Source: Diphasiastrum complanatum (lineage: Eukaryota; Streptophyta; Lycopodiopsida; Lycopodiales; Lycopodiaceae). From it: a DNA stretch of 64,000 bases. The stretch is taken from contig CM055094.1 in assembly GCA_029204225.1 (NCBI GenBank), positions 14,634,928 through 14,698,927 on the forward strand. The letters run 5' to 3'. Every line of letters starts with the position of its first letter. The first letter of the stretch is position 1. The position numbers and the translations under genes were made by a program. Under the pieces are notes generated by a model, which did not search any database, had not been told where the DNA came from, and was given only the letters and a program-made list of their open reading frames with translations. Positions 46,402 to 57,660 of the stretch are shown piece by piece.

Positions 46402-49400
46402 CTCTAGCTCCTGGAGATGGATATAAACTGAAGTTAAGATCCTGAGAGATTCTTAAAGAATGAGACCATTAATGCAAGGTCTGATGAAAAATCAGAAAGG
46501 AGTGTCAAAGTCTAGCAGACGAATCGAATGCTAGAAAAGAACAATCAAAGAAATGCAACAGCCAAAACACACATATATGCTTGCTTTTTTTTATATCAAA
46601 CTGCTGAAATTAAAATAACCACTTTTCCTCCAATTACACACATCAGGATAAAAAGTCTTGTGCATGGTAGTAAAAGCAAATGCCAAGAGTACTTTCATGC
46701 ATAGTTCATCTGTAATGTCCACCTTTTTAGGTCAGAAATCAGTAGGATAAGCAGAAACAGTGAATTATAACAGTCAACAAGGTTCTCGCTCTTCTGCGCC
46801 ATCTCAGCAAAGCAATAATACATAGTAAATACAATGGTAAGAAATAGACGCATATACTTCTAATGACTGATCAAGTAGGCACGTAAAGTGCAGTTTAAGA
46901 GTGTAGATCATAGATGCACCTTAATTATCAAAGATGTCAGGACACAGAAAAATTTCTCAGTTACAGTAAGCGTTCAGGCTTCCATCTGGACAAATGAAAT
47001 GAGCTAGTTATACACAAAACACCTGCTGCCTTTTTCACTTTTGGCTTGAACTCCGTCTTTATGTCTTAGTTTCATTGAGGGACCACGATCTTATAAGGCA
47101 TGCCATGCAGTCGTGGATTAATTCAAATACTTTAAATACTCATATAGCAGATTATCCTACAAACAAATACCAGCAGCATATTTTGATCTCCTACAAAAAC
47201 CCTTTCAACTCAGTATCAAGTAAATCATGAAGCATTCAATAGGAAAAAAGATCACTCGATAGAGGAAGATAAGAAGCCTCTACACTTGAACCTCCAGTCA
47301 GTAGCTGCAGTTGTATCATGAATCTAACGATATGCACTTACAATTACATCGCCCATAAGTCTCAACCTTTAAACTAGAAAACAACATGGCTGCTCTCCAA
47401 GACATCGCCCAGATCTGCAACCAAATTTGATAACAAGGTTAAAATCTGATTCCGACAACACTTTCTAGAAAACTTTAGTGGTATTGAGGACTTTATATTG
47501 GTATCAGAGCCAATTCTGAGCACGTTTTTGCCATTGATTTGTGTTCACAATAAAGCCACCCTTAACCGAAAGCTCTTAATTTTAAACTAGAAATATTTCT
47601 TCTGCAATTTCTTTTGATTGCCTGCAGTCTCAAAGATATAATTATTCAGAACTAGCCTAAGTCCTATCAAGTCTCGAGTTTGCTGATATGATGAAACTAT
47701 GCACTAGCCGATAATCTACTCTACAATCTCAGACTCGAATATTGGAAGATCCATGTTGAAGGGCCAGAATATGAACCATATGACCCATAAAAATGGGACG
47801 GTTTGCCAAAGTTATTAAAAATCCGGACTGCTTAACTTAGTGGAAATTTATCGCAGATATAAGAGTTGCACAATCGACCATGTGAGCCTAGCTGAATTTT
47901 CCCGAAGCGACTTAGTTAGGAAGTCAATTTGTTACACTATAGTGGCATAAGCACTCCCTAATGCTTCTATTAGTGGATCTGTCTTCTTATCACATCTTCC
48001 TTTCACCAATTTTTTGTTCTTCTTCTAGATTCTTTCCTGCTCCTTATGTAGTGATGGTTTTTAGTCGTTTTGTTTTCGTCACCTTCAGGTAGGACTAGAT
48101 CAACGCCTGCGTTTGTGATGCAGAAGTAACTTGTCTTAAGGAGATATCAGAATAAGGGTCTTTTAGCAGATCTTTCAGGCTAAAGGCTGGTGTTGCATTT
48201 GCCCCTGCAATAATATAAGAAATCTTTCTTCCTCTGAGACTACTAAACGCAAACAAATATTGCTTCAATTGAAGATCATGAAAACAGATACATATCGTAA
48301 GTGTGCTGTCACAACTATATGATTCTGAATTTAACTACCCCATACATTCTATAAATCTAGCTATACCCAAAAGTAGCAAGCTGAACTTACAAAGGGAAGT
48401 CACTCTGCAGAATTATAACAGATGAAATCTTCTTGCTGAGTATCAATTTGGATTCCTTAAAGATCAACAAGGATGATCTGGTCTTTCAAATCATGACAAT
48501 GAACGGAACATGTGAAGAAAGAGCATCCAGATGCAAATCCTCAAAGGATGGGCACTGCAGACTTCGATATGGATGCATGAAATTGAGAGGAAAACAACAT
48601 AGCAGAACCGTGAAGCCCTCTTTCCATAAAGGATCAGCAAGGCTGAGCTGAACAACAAACAAAATTAGACTAGATCTTAGATCATAGTGATTCACTATGA
48701 ACAAACCAAAACACACTCTGGCAATCTCTCACTTAAGAGCATGCAAATTCTTGTTAAAAAAAAAGTGATCTCACGTGTTTATCAAGATTTGTGCTGCCTG
48801 GAGAACGCAGCTATCATCATCAAACTGCAAAAAGATCAAATTTTCAGATTACATGAAAAACACTGCCTCAAACCATTTAAATAGATCAAATTTATAATCT
48901 CTAGGCTCTCTATCTCTCTCTCTGGCTGCTTGCATGCAATTTAGATCCTTGTGACAAACTAGAAAGTGCCAGCCCACCCAACATAGCAAAAATGATCCAT
49001 GAGAAGAAAACCCACCTCACAAACTAATCCAAGATTGGAGTACAAAATCCTTCCACTTAGCCTGACTTGATTTGACCATGTCCAAGATATTCTCACCTCA
49101 TGCTTAGAATCTATGGGGCCAGGATGGATAGCTTTTTTTTTTTGCAACTAATACACCATTATTATTAATGTTGATCAATTTGATTACTTTGATACTAATG
49201 ATGTGCTTCTTAGGTTGTTTCTATAGGGAATGTACATATTAAGGAAGAGTTAATCCATTAATCAGTCCCCCAACTCGATCCTTTGTTGTTCTCATTCCCA
49301 TTTCACCTCACCTATCCTATCTGACACAATAACCACCACCACGTCACTTTCTACCACCACTACCTTACCATCAAACCAACAATTTTGCTTTCCACCCTCA

Positions 49401-49440
49401 CATTATTTACCTTCCCAATTCCATTTATTCAAAGATGTCA
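46402..49440. other. Upstream region of the ELF4-like gene, mostly unclassified
   Basis: No long ORF. It should hold the promoter and leader of the minus-strand gene. One retroelement trace is seen: TGGTATCAGAGC at 47499-47510. Poly-T at 49133-49142. Confidence 0.4.
47499..47510 (+). other. Isolated tRNA-iMet primer-site motif
   Basis: TGGTATCAGAGC is identical to the copia primer site. It is preceded by ATAT rather than a clear LTR end and followed by no recognisable gag. It may mark a very old or very short (TRIM/LARD type) element. Confidence 0.5.
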
Positions 49441-49454
49441 GCAATTTGTCGAAA

Positions 49455-49961
49455 ATGGCCAAGAAAACTCTAGAAGCCCATGCTGAGACATCTTATCACT
49501 TGCACTGGTTGGTAAGTCAGAGCAAAGAACTGGCTGACCAATTAGCCGAGAAGACCAAGGACCTGAAGGCTTGCCAAGCGGAGCTCAAGAAAAAGTGAAT
49601 AAGAGCTGCAGAAGAGGAGCTAAGGAGCCAGGAATTACAAGGATTGATCCAACAACAACTCCAAGGCCTACTACAGCTGTGAGATCAGCTCAAACAACAA
49701 GACATACATGCCTCTACAGATTATCACAGATTGACAACCACAACAGAGGAGCTACCACAAGTTAAGCCAGAAGACATTGTCATAGTGCCACTACCTGGAG
49801 AGGCCGCATATCATGTCCACATCCTGAACATAGAATTCAGTATACTCCTAGACTTGGATACCTGGTACTCCAGTGAACCAAGCTTATCAGTTATGTCACG
49901 TCATACTGGACATGACCTGCAAGTAATTAATAATCTTGTGAGGCTCAGACACACTAATTAG
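49455..49961 (+). pseudogene. Coiled-coil, glutamine-rich ORF remnant, X-like
   Basis: The frame starts MAKKTLEAHAETSYHLHWLV and continues through LADQLAEKTKDLKACQAELK, a strong coiled coil. Two in-frame TGA stops (49596 and 49680) precede a glutamine-rich continuation and a tail with VKPEDIVIVPLPGEA. It resembles the coiled-coil region of X2 in composition and heptad pattern, not in exact words, so kinship is probable but unproven. Confidence 0.5.
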
Positions 49962-50689
49962 AGTTAGTACAAGGTTTGGGACCATATATGCATGTGTAGA
50001 GTATCAATAGCAATTCTATGAATAGAGGATCCATGCATAGAGACTCTATTCTAGATGAATCTATGTATAGGGGAGTTAGGACCTTGCATTACCACATGCA
50101 CAGGGGGTTCTAGAGCTTATATAAGGAGGCCAAACTTGCCCTACTACACCATCATTTGGTTGATTCACTGCCAGGATCTCTCTCTACTTTCATGTTTCAT
50201 ATTCCTTGGCTTGGGGGTTGAAGCTTCTAGAGATTGATTGGTTGTTTCTATACCAGATGCACAACGAACTCCACGAACGAAGGAGACAACAAACTGGAAG
50301 CCGTTAGAATGTGTAAAAAGCAGTTCTTGCAATCAAATGATTAGCTTAAACCATTTTTCTCTGTTCCTATATAAACAAGATGAATGATAGAGAGATGGTT
50401 GAGTTGCAAAGCATAGGTTGTTGAGTTGGTTCATGTAAGCGTCTGCTAGTAAGCAAGACTGTTTTACCCATATTCAGTCAAGGATATGGAATAGTCCTAA
50501 TATGGTAGACCCAGACCTCCAGTGTTCGAGATTATTGGTCACACCTAGATTTTTTTTCCACATCGAGGCCTATTGGTGACTAATGACCTTGAGAGGACCC
50601 AAACGCTTTAATTGAGACATATGGAGTAGTGCATGTACATGTGATTGATATAGGTAGGAGAAAGGCATGAAGAGTTGTGACCTATTTAT
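49962..50689. other. LTR-like noncoding sequence
   Basis: It contains TTATATAAGGAGG (about 50116), a good TATA box, and repeated words (CTATGCATAG, CTATGTATAG), but no ORF and no second copy in the window. Confidence 0.35.
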
Positions 50690-50985
50690 AGTTGACCTAC
50701 ATGGGAATTGCATCTAGATGATATTCTGATCTATAGTAGAACACTCAAAGAGCATGCTAAGCATCTCCGTACTGTCTTATGTATCTTAAGACAAGAGAAG
50801 CTTTATACAAAAGAATCAAAGTGCGAATTTTTCAAGAAGGAACTTTACCTAGGTCATAAGATTACCTCCTTTGGGATCAAGATTGACGAAGAAAAGGTGA
50901 AGACGGTAGTGGAATGGCCATTTCCTAGAATGGTATGTGAACTTAAGTCATTCTTAGATTTGTGGTATCCCGATTACCTCCAGCA
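50690..50985 (+). pseudogene. Gypsy RT fragment (palm end and thumb)
   Basis: LDDILIYSRTLKEHAKHLRT, then ESKCEFFKKELYLGHKI and KVKTVVEWPFPR, match chromovirus-type gypsy RT. It is cut at about 50985 where an opposite-strand copia fragment begins. Confidence 0.85.
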
Positions 50986-51225
50986 TCATCTGAGCCACAC
51001 TACCTCATTCGCGACCTTTGAAGTTGCGACATATTCAGCTTTGCAAGAGGATTGAGCCATTAAGGTTTGCTTTTTGCAAAACCAGTTGATTGCAGCTCCG
51101 CACGCTATTGTACATCCTCCAGTAATGGACTTGCTATCATCTTTGCAACTCGCCCAGCTTGCATCACTGTAGTGATGCAGCTCGAATTCTTTTTCTTCGT
51201 TTCCAGCTCTGTAGGTTAATCTCAT
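50986..51225 (-). pseudogene. Copia RNase H fragment
   Basis: The minus strand encodes YSDASWASCKDDSKSITGGC and WFCKKQTLMAQSSCKAEYVA, classic copia RNase H (the first E of SSxEAEY is replaced by K). About 80 residues. It ends just before the family-A LTR at 51251. Confidence 0.88.
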
Positions 51226-51250
51226 ATGATGGGTACCCTTCAGATACTAT

Positions 51251-52056
51251 TGTTGGGGGCATTCCCAACAAAGTGTAAATAGATAAAATCCTCCAATAAA
51301 ATGTGTTGCGAGGGCGTGGCATCCTGCGTGTATAAGCCCATGGCCCAATGAGCACGCAATTGAAGTTGTAAATAAAATAAACTTGACTTGGGCCTTGTAA
51401 TTAAAATAAAACTAGAGGCCCAATGTCATTTTTTAACTTAGAGATCACTTTTTGGAGTTGGGTCCAAATTGAGACTCACATGAATCTTGTGATTTCTAAT
51501 GTACTTTTTGTGGACCCTTTGGATCAAGTTGGGTCCAAGATGAATGGATAGGATCACTGTGAATATTAGCCAATAAGATTGAGGGGCAAGGGCCTTCCCC
51601 ATTTTATAAAAAGGCACCATTTGTACACTAATTCCATGCTTAATGAGAAGGAGAAAACTCTACCATTTTTGGAAGAAAGGCATCCTCATTTGCTATTCAC
51701 TACTTGCTATTGCTCTTGGTTATGTTTTCTATTGCTTTCTATTTCCATGTTTATTGTTTGCCATAGTGAATGTTTTTCCATTAGCAAGCATAAGGAGCAT
51801 TTGAGCTAACCTCCACCCTCACTCTCTTTCTCTCTCTTTCTCTTCTCTTCTCAATCTCTTCTTCTCCATTCCTTCTCTTCAACCAAAACTATGATGAATG
51901 TTAGTGTAGAGGAGTAGAGTTAAAGAGGAGTAGTATAGTGGTGAGTAGAGTTAAGGGAGAAAGTAGGAAAAAGTAGCATCTATGCATAGTTATCCCGTGA
52001 TCTAACCTTTGTTGATAGGCGGAAGGGCTATACTACGAGAGATCTTCGACCCCACA
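51251..52056 (+). repeat. 5' LTR 'C' of gypsy family-A element 3 (806 bp)
   Basis: It starts TGTTGGGGGCATTCCCAACA and ends CCCCACA before the primer site. It is the best-preserved family-A LTR here. The preceding five bases are ACTAT, but no 3' partner is available to test a duplication. Confidence 0.93.
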
Positions 52057-52057
52057 T

Positions 52058-52075
52058 TGGCGCCGTTGCCGGGGA
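52058..52075 (+). other. tRNA-Asp primer-binding site (perfect)
   Basis: TGGCGCCGTTGCCGGGGA is the complement of the 3' end of plant tRNA-Asp, one base after the LTR. Confidence 0.93.
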
Positions 52076-52422
52076 TAGGTTTCCACTAACTAGTTTAGTT
52101 GCATTTTAGCTATTTTCTTGCTTTTTAGAGTAGTTTAGGTAGACTTTTGGGAGTTTAGAGTTAGTTTTCTGTATTTTTTTGTGTTTGGACTATTCACAGC
52201 TAGCGAAGGAGGTGTGAGAGGGTAGAGGAGGCCCTGAACAACCTCTAAGGGCTTGAAACCCAAACCAATCATCCAAAAAACTCAAAAAACACACCAATCT
52301 GCATTTTGGAGTGGAAAAGAGCCAAAAAACTCATCAGATTTTTATATCTCCAAAATAAGTGAGAATTAACTCTTGCATAACTGGTAGCAGCTCCAGGGTA
52401 CTATCCCAGACCCGCATAGAAG

Positions 52423-53160
52423 CCTGCGAGAGTTAGTTCCAAGCAGATTGTAAAAATCAGAGAAAAATCATAAAAAATCCAAAAAACCCTTAAAAAGATC
52501 CAAAAAAATTCAAATCTTCATAAGAACTCTCGCAGAGCCCTCTGAAGTTCCATATCAGTAAGACCAGGACACATAGAAACTCGCGAGAGTTAGTATGATT
52601 TATAAGTGCCTGTGCGAGAGTTCCCAGATAAAAAAAAGACGGGAAAGTACTAGTGAACCCTCGCAGGCAGTGAAATTTTCAGTTCCAGTGGTCAAGAACT
52701 CTCGCAGAGGATTCTAAAGTTTCGTCTCAGTGAGACAAGGACACAGAAGAGCTTGCGAGAGTTAGTTTGATTCCAGTGAGCAAAACATTGGATTTAAGTG
52801 CTAAAAATCACTAAAAAGTGAAGATCCAACAAATCCTTCCAGTAAGAACTCTCGCAGACCCTCTCAATCAATTCAGAATGTCAAATTACATCAGTGATGA
52901 AGCCTGCGAGAGTTAGTATGAAGATCTGGTGAAGATCAAGCACAAAAAATGATTTTGAACCCTCGCAAACAGTGAAATTTTCACTTCTTGCGAGAGTTAA
53001 CTCTCACAGAGAATTCTATAGTGAGATCTGACCCAGATCTAGCTATTGTGAACCTTACAAAAGTTACTTCCTAGAGATTTGAAAGATATCAAGTTTGTTA
53101 CCTGCAAAAATAGCTAAAGAACCCTCGCACAGCCAACCCTCGCACAAGATAACCCTCACA
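52423..53160 (+). repeat. Family-A motif array in the 5' leader (best-preserved copy)
   Basis: About 13 sites: forward GAACTCTCGCAGAG or GAACCCTCGCA (about 52524, 52656, 52695, 52846, 52957, 53119, 53134) and reverse TGCGAGAGTT (about 52425, 52581, 52613, 52754, 52908, 52989). Orientations roughly alternate. The site at 52988-53010 has reverse and forward motifs back to back and can fold into a hairpin. Sites share extra flanking words (AGTTAG after reverse sites, AGTGAAATTTTC after some forward sites). Confidence 0.9.
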
Positions 53161-53399
53161 GACCAGATCAGTGGAAAGATTTGCATTAGATCCAACTACT
53201 GTCAAAATCTCAGGTCTCAGTGCAAGGAGTAAAAATTTATCAAGGAAAAACCACCGAAAAAGGCCTACAATTCACTCTGACCGATCAGATCCTTGAAGAT
53301 CCAGACTGCATCCTACTATATAAGTAAGGTCCAATCACTTTGGAACCCACCATCGGATGAATCTGAGATCAGGACGATCAATAACACGAAGGATAGCAA

Positions 53400-54965
53400 A
53401 TCAGACACCATACCTTCCCAGATTAGCAGTTGTACAACAACAGGCATAACCGGAATCAGCACCAATGGATCCAATGGGCCAACCCGTACCTGTCGCACCC
53501 TTGCAAGCAGTTCGGAGAGCACCACAGATGGAGATACCAAAATATGACGGATCATCAGATCATGATCCGATTCCTCCATATCTACGAGCAAGCTTATGAA
53601 ATCTACAGCGAACGGACTCTTGCGGAGAAGCTGATGCTATTTCCTATGTCCTTACTTGCAGTGGCTCAGGATTGGTTTTTCAACTTGTCAGAGGAAGAGA
53701 GATCCACCTGGAAAGCGGTTAAAGCAGCTCTCATTACGCGCTTTAAGCCAAGGAAGTTCTTGGAAGACCCGTTTCTCCTACTGAGCAAAGTCAAGATGGG
53801 AAAACGAGAAAGGGTCCGGGACTATATCAAGCCGGTCAAACATCTACGGTCCGAGTGCACTGCAGCCCTGACTCCCGACCATGCAGAGATCATGTGGTTC
53901 CTAGCCGGATTACCACAAAGCATCAGAAGAGAACTGAAATGATGGGAGCAGTACGCTACCCTGCAAGAAGCTATTGAAGATGCCATCAGGGAAGAGGATG
54001 AGGGATCTGACGACAAATATCCTTCCACCCACACTCCTACTCCCTCGATCCCATCATCGTCATCAAACGCATCAGCTCTATCCACAAAACTGATGTTGGA
54101 ACAAATGACAAAATTACACAAACAGCAGATGGAGCAACTTACGGCGCAGTTTGACCAGAAACTGAAGGCCTTACAAGGAACTGTAGCACTAACTTCACAT
54201 CAACCAGAACCAAACCAGCTGCAGTATCCTCGACGAGAAAATGTATGGTGTTCAGTATGCATGCAAAACCATACAGCAAACGAGTGTCTTGTCCTAAAGC
54301 AAAATCTGAGATTGACACACAGATTCTGCCATCTGTGAAATGCAACATCGCACGATATGGCATTTTACCCGTTTAATCCCAGGGTTGTTCAACAGAAGAG
54401 AAGTCCTTATCAGACTTCTTATCCTTATCATTAAGGGGCTCCTAATACGGTACCAAGGTACAGCGCACCCAATCAACCACAATGCATGGCCTTACCTGCT
54501 CCACCAGGGCCAGCCAATCAACAAGTGGCCCATGTAAACTTGACAACAGCAGAACAAGAAATGCAAATGCCACCTCAACCTGAGTAGCAACAGTGGTATG
54601 GACCAGATGAACCATTTATGGATCCTATCATAAATGAATATGTTTCGGCCTATGCAGCTCAAACTCAACGTCAAGGTGGAAGAAATTACGGTTGCTACGG
54701 ATGTGGCGAGGGACACAGAATTTCAGAATGTCCCTACAAGGGACAATATACAACAACCTGTCGGGATTGTGGTTATGGACACTATTTCAAGAATTGTCCA
54801 TTTAAATCTGGAACCAGTGCACCTCTTAACCTCATTGCCATACAGCAACCAGTAGTTCCAACAGGGATGTCATCGAAAGGTCGACAAGACCACACTTGTG
54901 TTAACTGCTACGCGAGCACAGAAGAGGAAGGAAGTGGCTCCCTCACCACCACCATCGTTCACTGA
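53400..54965 (+). pseudogene. Gypsy family-A gag, element 3
   Basis: Capsid region at 53480-53942 (LMLFPMSLLAVAQDW, RFKPRKFLEDPFLLLSKV, IMWFLAGLPQSIRRELK), closed by a TGA at 53941. A glutamine-rich stretch and a series of zinc knuckles follow (54241-54810): CSVCMQNHTANEC, a second whose second cysteine has become a stop (54338), CYGCGEGHRISEC and CRDCGYGHYFKNC. Three of the four have CX2CX3HX4C spacing, one residue shorter than usual. A frameshift at about 53570 splits the N-terminus. Family: Retrotrans_gag type. Confidence 0.87.
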
Positions 54966-57660
54966 TGACCAACCCTCAACTTCAGCACCATATCCAAATG
55001 TGAGGGAAGAGAGAAGGCTAGTATGTATACCCATATATTGTGCGGGCTATGATGAAACAAGTAACGTCCTCCACATCGGAGCAGCATGGGAAAGTGAGAA
55101 ACACAACATCACTTTGCCAATCAAACATAAGAGATATGAGGACGACGCAGCAATGGTAGATGGAGGATCGGGTGTCAATCTGATCTCCACTACCTTGTAC
55201 AAAAAATGGGATTTACAAGGATTGAAGCCAGCCAGATTCGCCATCAAGCTAGCAGATCAATCTTGTGTGAAACCAAAAGGTGTAGTTGCTGATATTCCCG
55301 TAAAGATAGCAGGCATGCAGTATGTGATTACTTTTGTGGTCATGGATATATCTGAATCTCCATCTGAATACCGTGTTTTACTGGTAAGACCATGGTTGAG
55401 GGCTGCGCAAGTAGTACACAACTGGGGTACAGGGAAACTCACCTTCGAGAACAGAGAACAGGCTATAAACGTAGATCCAACCACATGGGCGGTGAAACCT
55501 GTTGCACCCAAAGCTAATGACGGATCATCCACGACAGATCATACAAATGATCGCCCAAGGTCAGCCAAGGGAGATCACTATCATTCAGAGACGGATGTCA
55601 TGAGATGGACGGATGTATTAGCAACTATTGATTGCCAAACATGTCAATATGAATCAGATCTAGAACCAAGTACATCTTCACCCAAATGTTACACTATGGA
55701 CACACCAATCACATTTGGGGTGAATATGATAAACGTAGCATGGCTGTCAGTGGAGCCGATTGAGAATCTAGTGGACGATGATCTACTCCCTTGGCAATAT
55801 GCTCTAACTTATAATAAGGAGATTGAGCTGACTGATGAACAAGTCCTACACCACATGGACCCAGATCGTTACGGAATCAAGAGGTACCAGCTCAACCACC
55901 ACAAAGGTCTGCTATGGCGAAAGTCTCAAGGATCGAACCACCCAAGGCACCTGCAAATAAGAAGAATCAATTGGAGCAACGCTACAACCAGGTGATCCGA
56001 TGGAGTGACCTACCCGAAGAGGCAATAGCTACAGTAGACGTTGATATTCGCAACCATGAGGCGAATGTCACAGCAATCCCAATGAACCCACCAAAATGAC
56101 AAAAAAGAGAAAAAAGAATGTGTTGGATTCCTTGAAGTCAATCAAGATGGACTCAAATACAACGTCATCTTCTACACAGGTGACAAATAATAAAAAATGA
56201 CCAGTCGGGCCAAGATCAATATGCTAAAAGAGGAATATTGATGAGCTCCAGTTCATGAGATGCCTGATACTTTCAAGAATTATACACTGGACGACGTGGT
56301 AATCATAATGCCGCAAGCCCAATGAGAACCTGATCAAAGTCAGACACCAGCGGAACAAGTCTTCGAGGGATCTGCGCAAACACAGTCGATGAATCTTGTG
56401 GAACCAGGAGAAGAAGAAAGGATAGTGCATGTGAGAGAGCAGTTAACACCCACGCAGTTCAAGAGACTACGATCCTTGTTGGTGGAATATAAAGACTGTT
56501 TTGATTGGAGCTATAGTGATCTAAAGGGCATTCCACCAACAGTAGTCCAACACACCATATCTTTGGCGGACAGAGCAGTCCCCAAGTTAAGCCGTTACTA
56601 CCGCTACAACCCAAATTATACAGAACTGATCAAGCAAGAGTTGCAGAAGCTTATGGATGCAGATTTCATTTACGAAATCGAACACATGGAATGGGTATCG
56701 CCAATAGTTGTAGTACCCAAGAAGAATGGCAAAATGCGTATCTGTGTGAACCTGAAGGCGCTTAATGCAGTCACCAAAAAGGACCATTTACGGAAAGTGT
56801 CCTTGATAGAGTAGTTGGCGACGAAGCCTACAGTTTTTTGGATGGCCTCAGCGGCTACAACCAGGTAAAAATAGCCCTCCAGGACCAGCACAAGACAGCA
56901 TTCACCACGGAATGGGGAACTTATGCCTATAAAGTGATGCCATTTGGACTTTGCAATGCCCCAAGCACTTTCCAGCGAGTCATGCAGGCGGCATTCAAAG
57001 ATTTGCAAAAATTTCTGGAAATTTTCTTGCACGATTTGTGCGTGCATGGACCAAATTTAGAACACTTATCCAATTTGAAAAAGGTGCTACAAAAATGCCG
57101 CAAATACCAGATCTCCCTGAATCCAGAAAAATGTCAATTATGGGTGACACATGGCTTGATACTCGGCCATATAGTGTCGAGACACGGGATCGCGATGCAA
57201 TGGTCTATGTGGTTAAGAAGTTTTGACACTATTTGATGGCCACACATTTTTCTTTTTATATGGACCATCAACCCTTGCTATATCTCATTAATAAAACTTG
57301 CAACACTGGAAGAATCACCAGATGGCTCCTTTTGTTGTTGGAATTTGATTTACGGATAGTAGTTTGCAAGGGAAAACAACACTACATGGCAGATCATGTG
57401 TTACGAATCAAGAAAAAGGAGATTGCAACCCAAACCGACGATGAGGTGGTAGATGCTGTCTTATTTTACATGGATACAGTACCAGAATGGGCTGTCGACA
57501 TTGTTGAATATCAAATGCGGGGCCAACCAAACAAATCACTACCAAAGGCGGAATAGCGGAAATTGATCTTGAAGGCTAGACCTTATCAGCTGATTGTCGG
57601 CCAGTTGTACCGAAGAGGTCCAGACAAAATTCTTTGCCGATGTATTCTTCCTCATAAGAC
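54898..57660 (+). pseudogene. Gypsy family-A protease and RT, RNase H partial, element 3
   Basis: Protease is open at 54898-55995 with DGGSGVNLIS at 55159 in place of the usual DTG/DSG context. RT covers 56389-57236 in two frames (DWSYSDLKGIPPTVVQHTIS, PIVVVPKKNGKMRICVNLKA). A 13-bp deletion at 56785 shifts the frame, and the active site reads FLHD (57023-57034). About 400 bp are missing at 57190, removing RT thumb and part of RNase H. A remnant with MDHQPLLYLINKTCNTGRI follows, then the very start of integrase. Confidence 0.9.

Larger units (their letters stand above)
51251..57660 (+). mobile_element. Gypsy family-A element 3, 3'-truncated
   Basis: It has a full 806-bp 5' LTR, a perfect tRNA-Asp primer site, the full leader array, gag with zinc knuckles, protease, RT and part of RNase H, then stops at about 57660 early in integrase. 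Opposite-strand X sequence follows. Compared with element 2 it lacks about 330 bp before protease (at about 55020), 13 bp in RT (56785) and about 400 bp at 57190. No 3' LTR is visible. Confidence 0.88.

Noticed and set aside
48772-48777. CACGTG G-box as a defined ELF4-like promoter element
   Set aside because: It is about 2.4 kb from the start codon and a 6-base word is expected by chance; noted in the gene entry only.
52423-53160. CRISPR-like array
   Set aside because: The repeats are about 12-14 bases, irregularly spaced and in both orientations, with no cas genes and in a plant retrotransposon leader.
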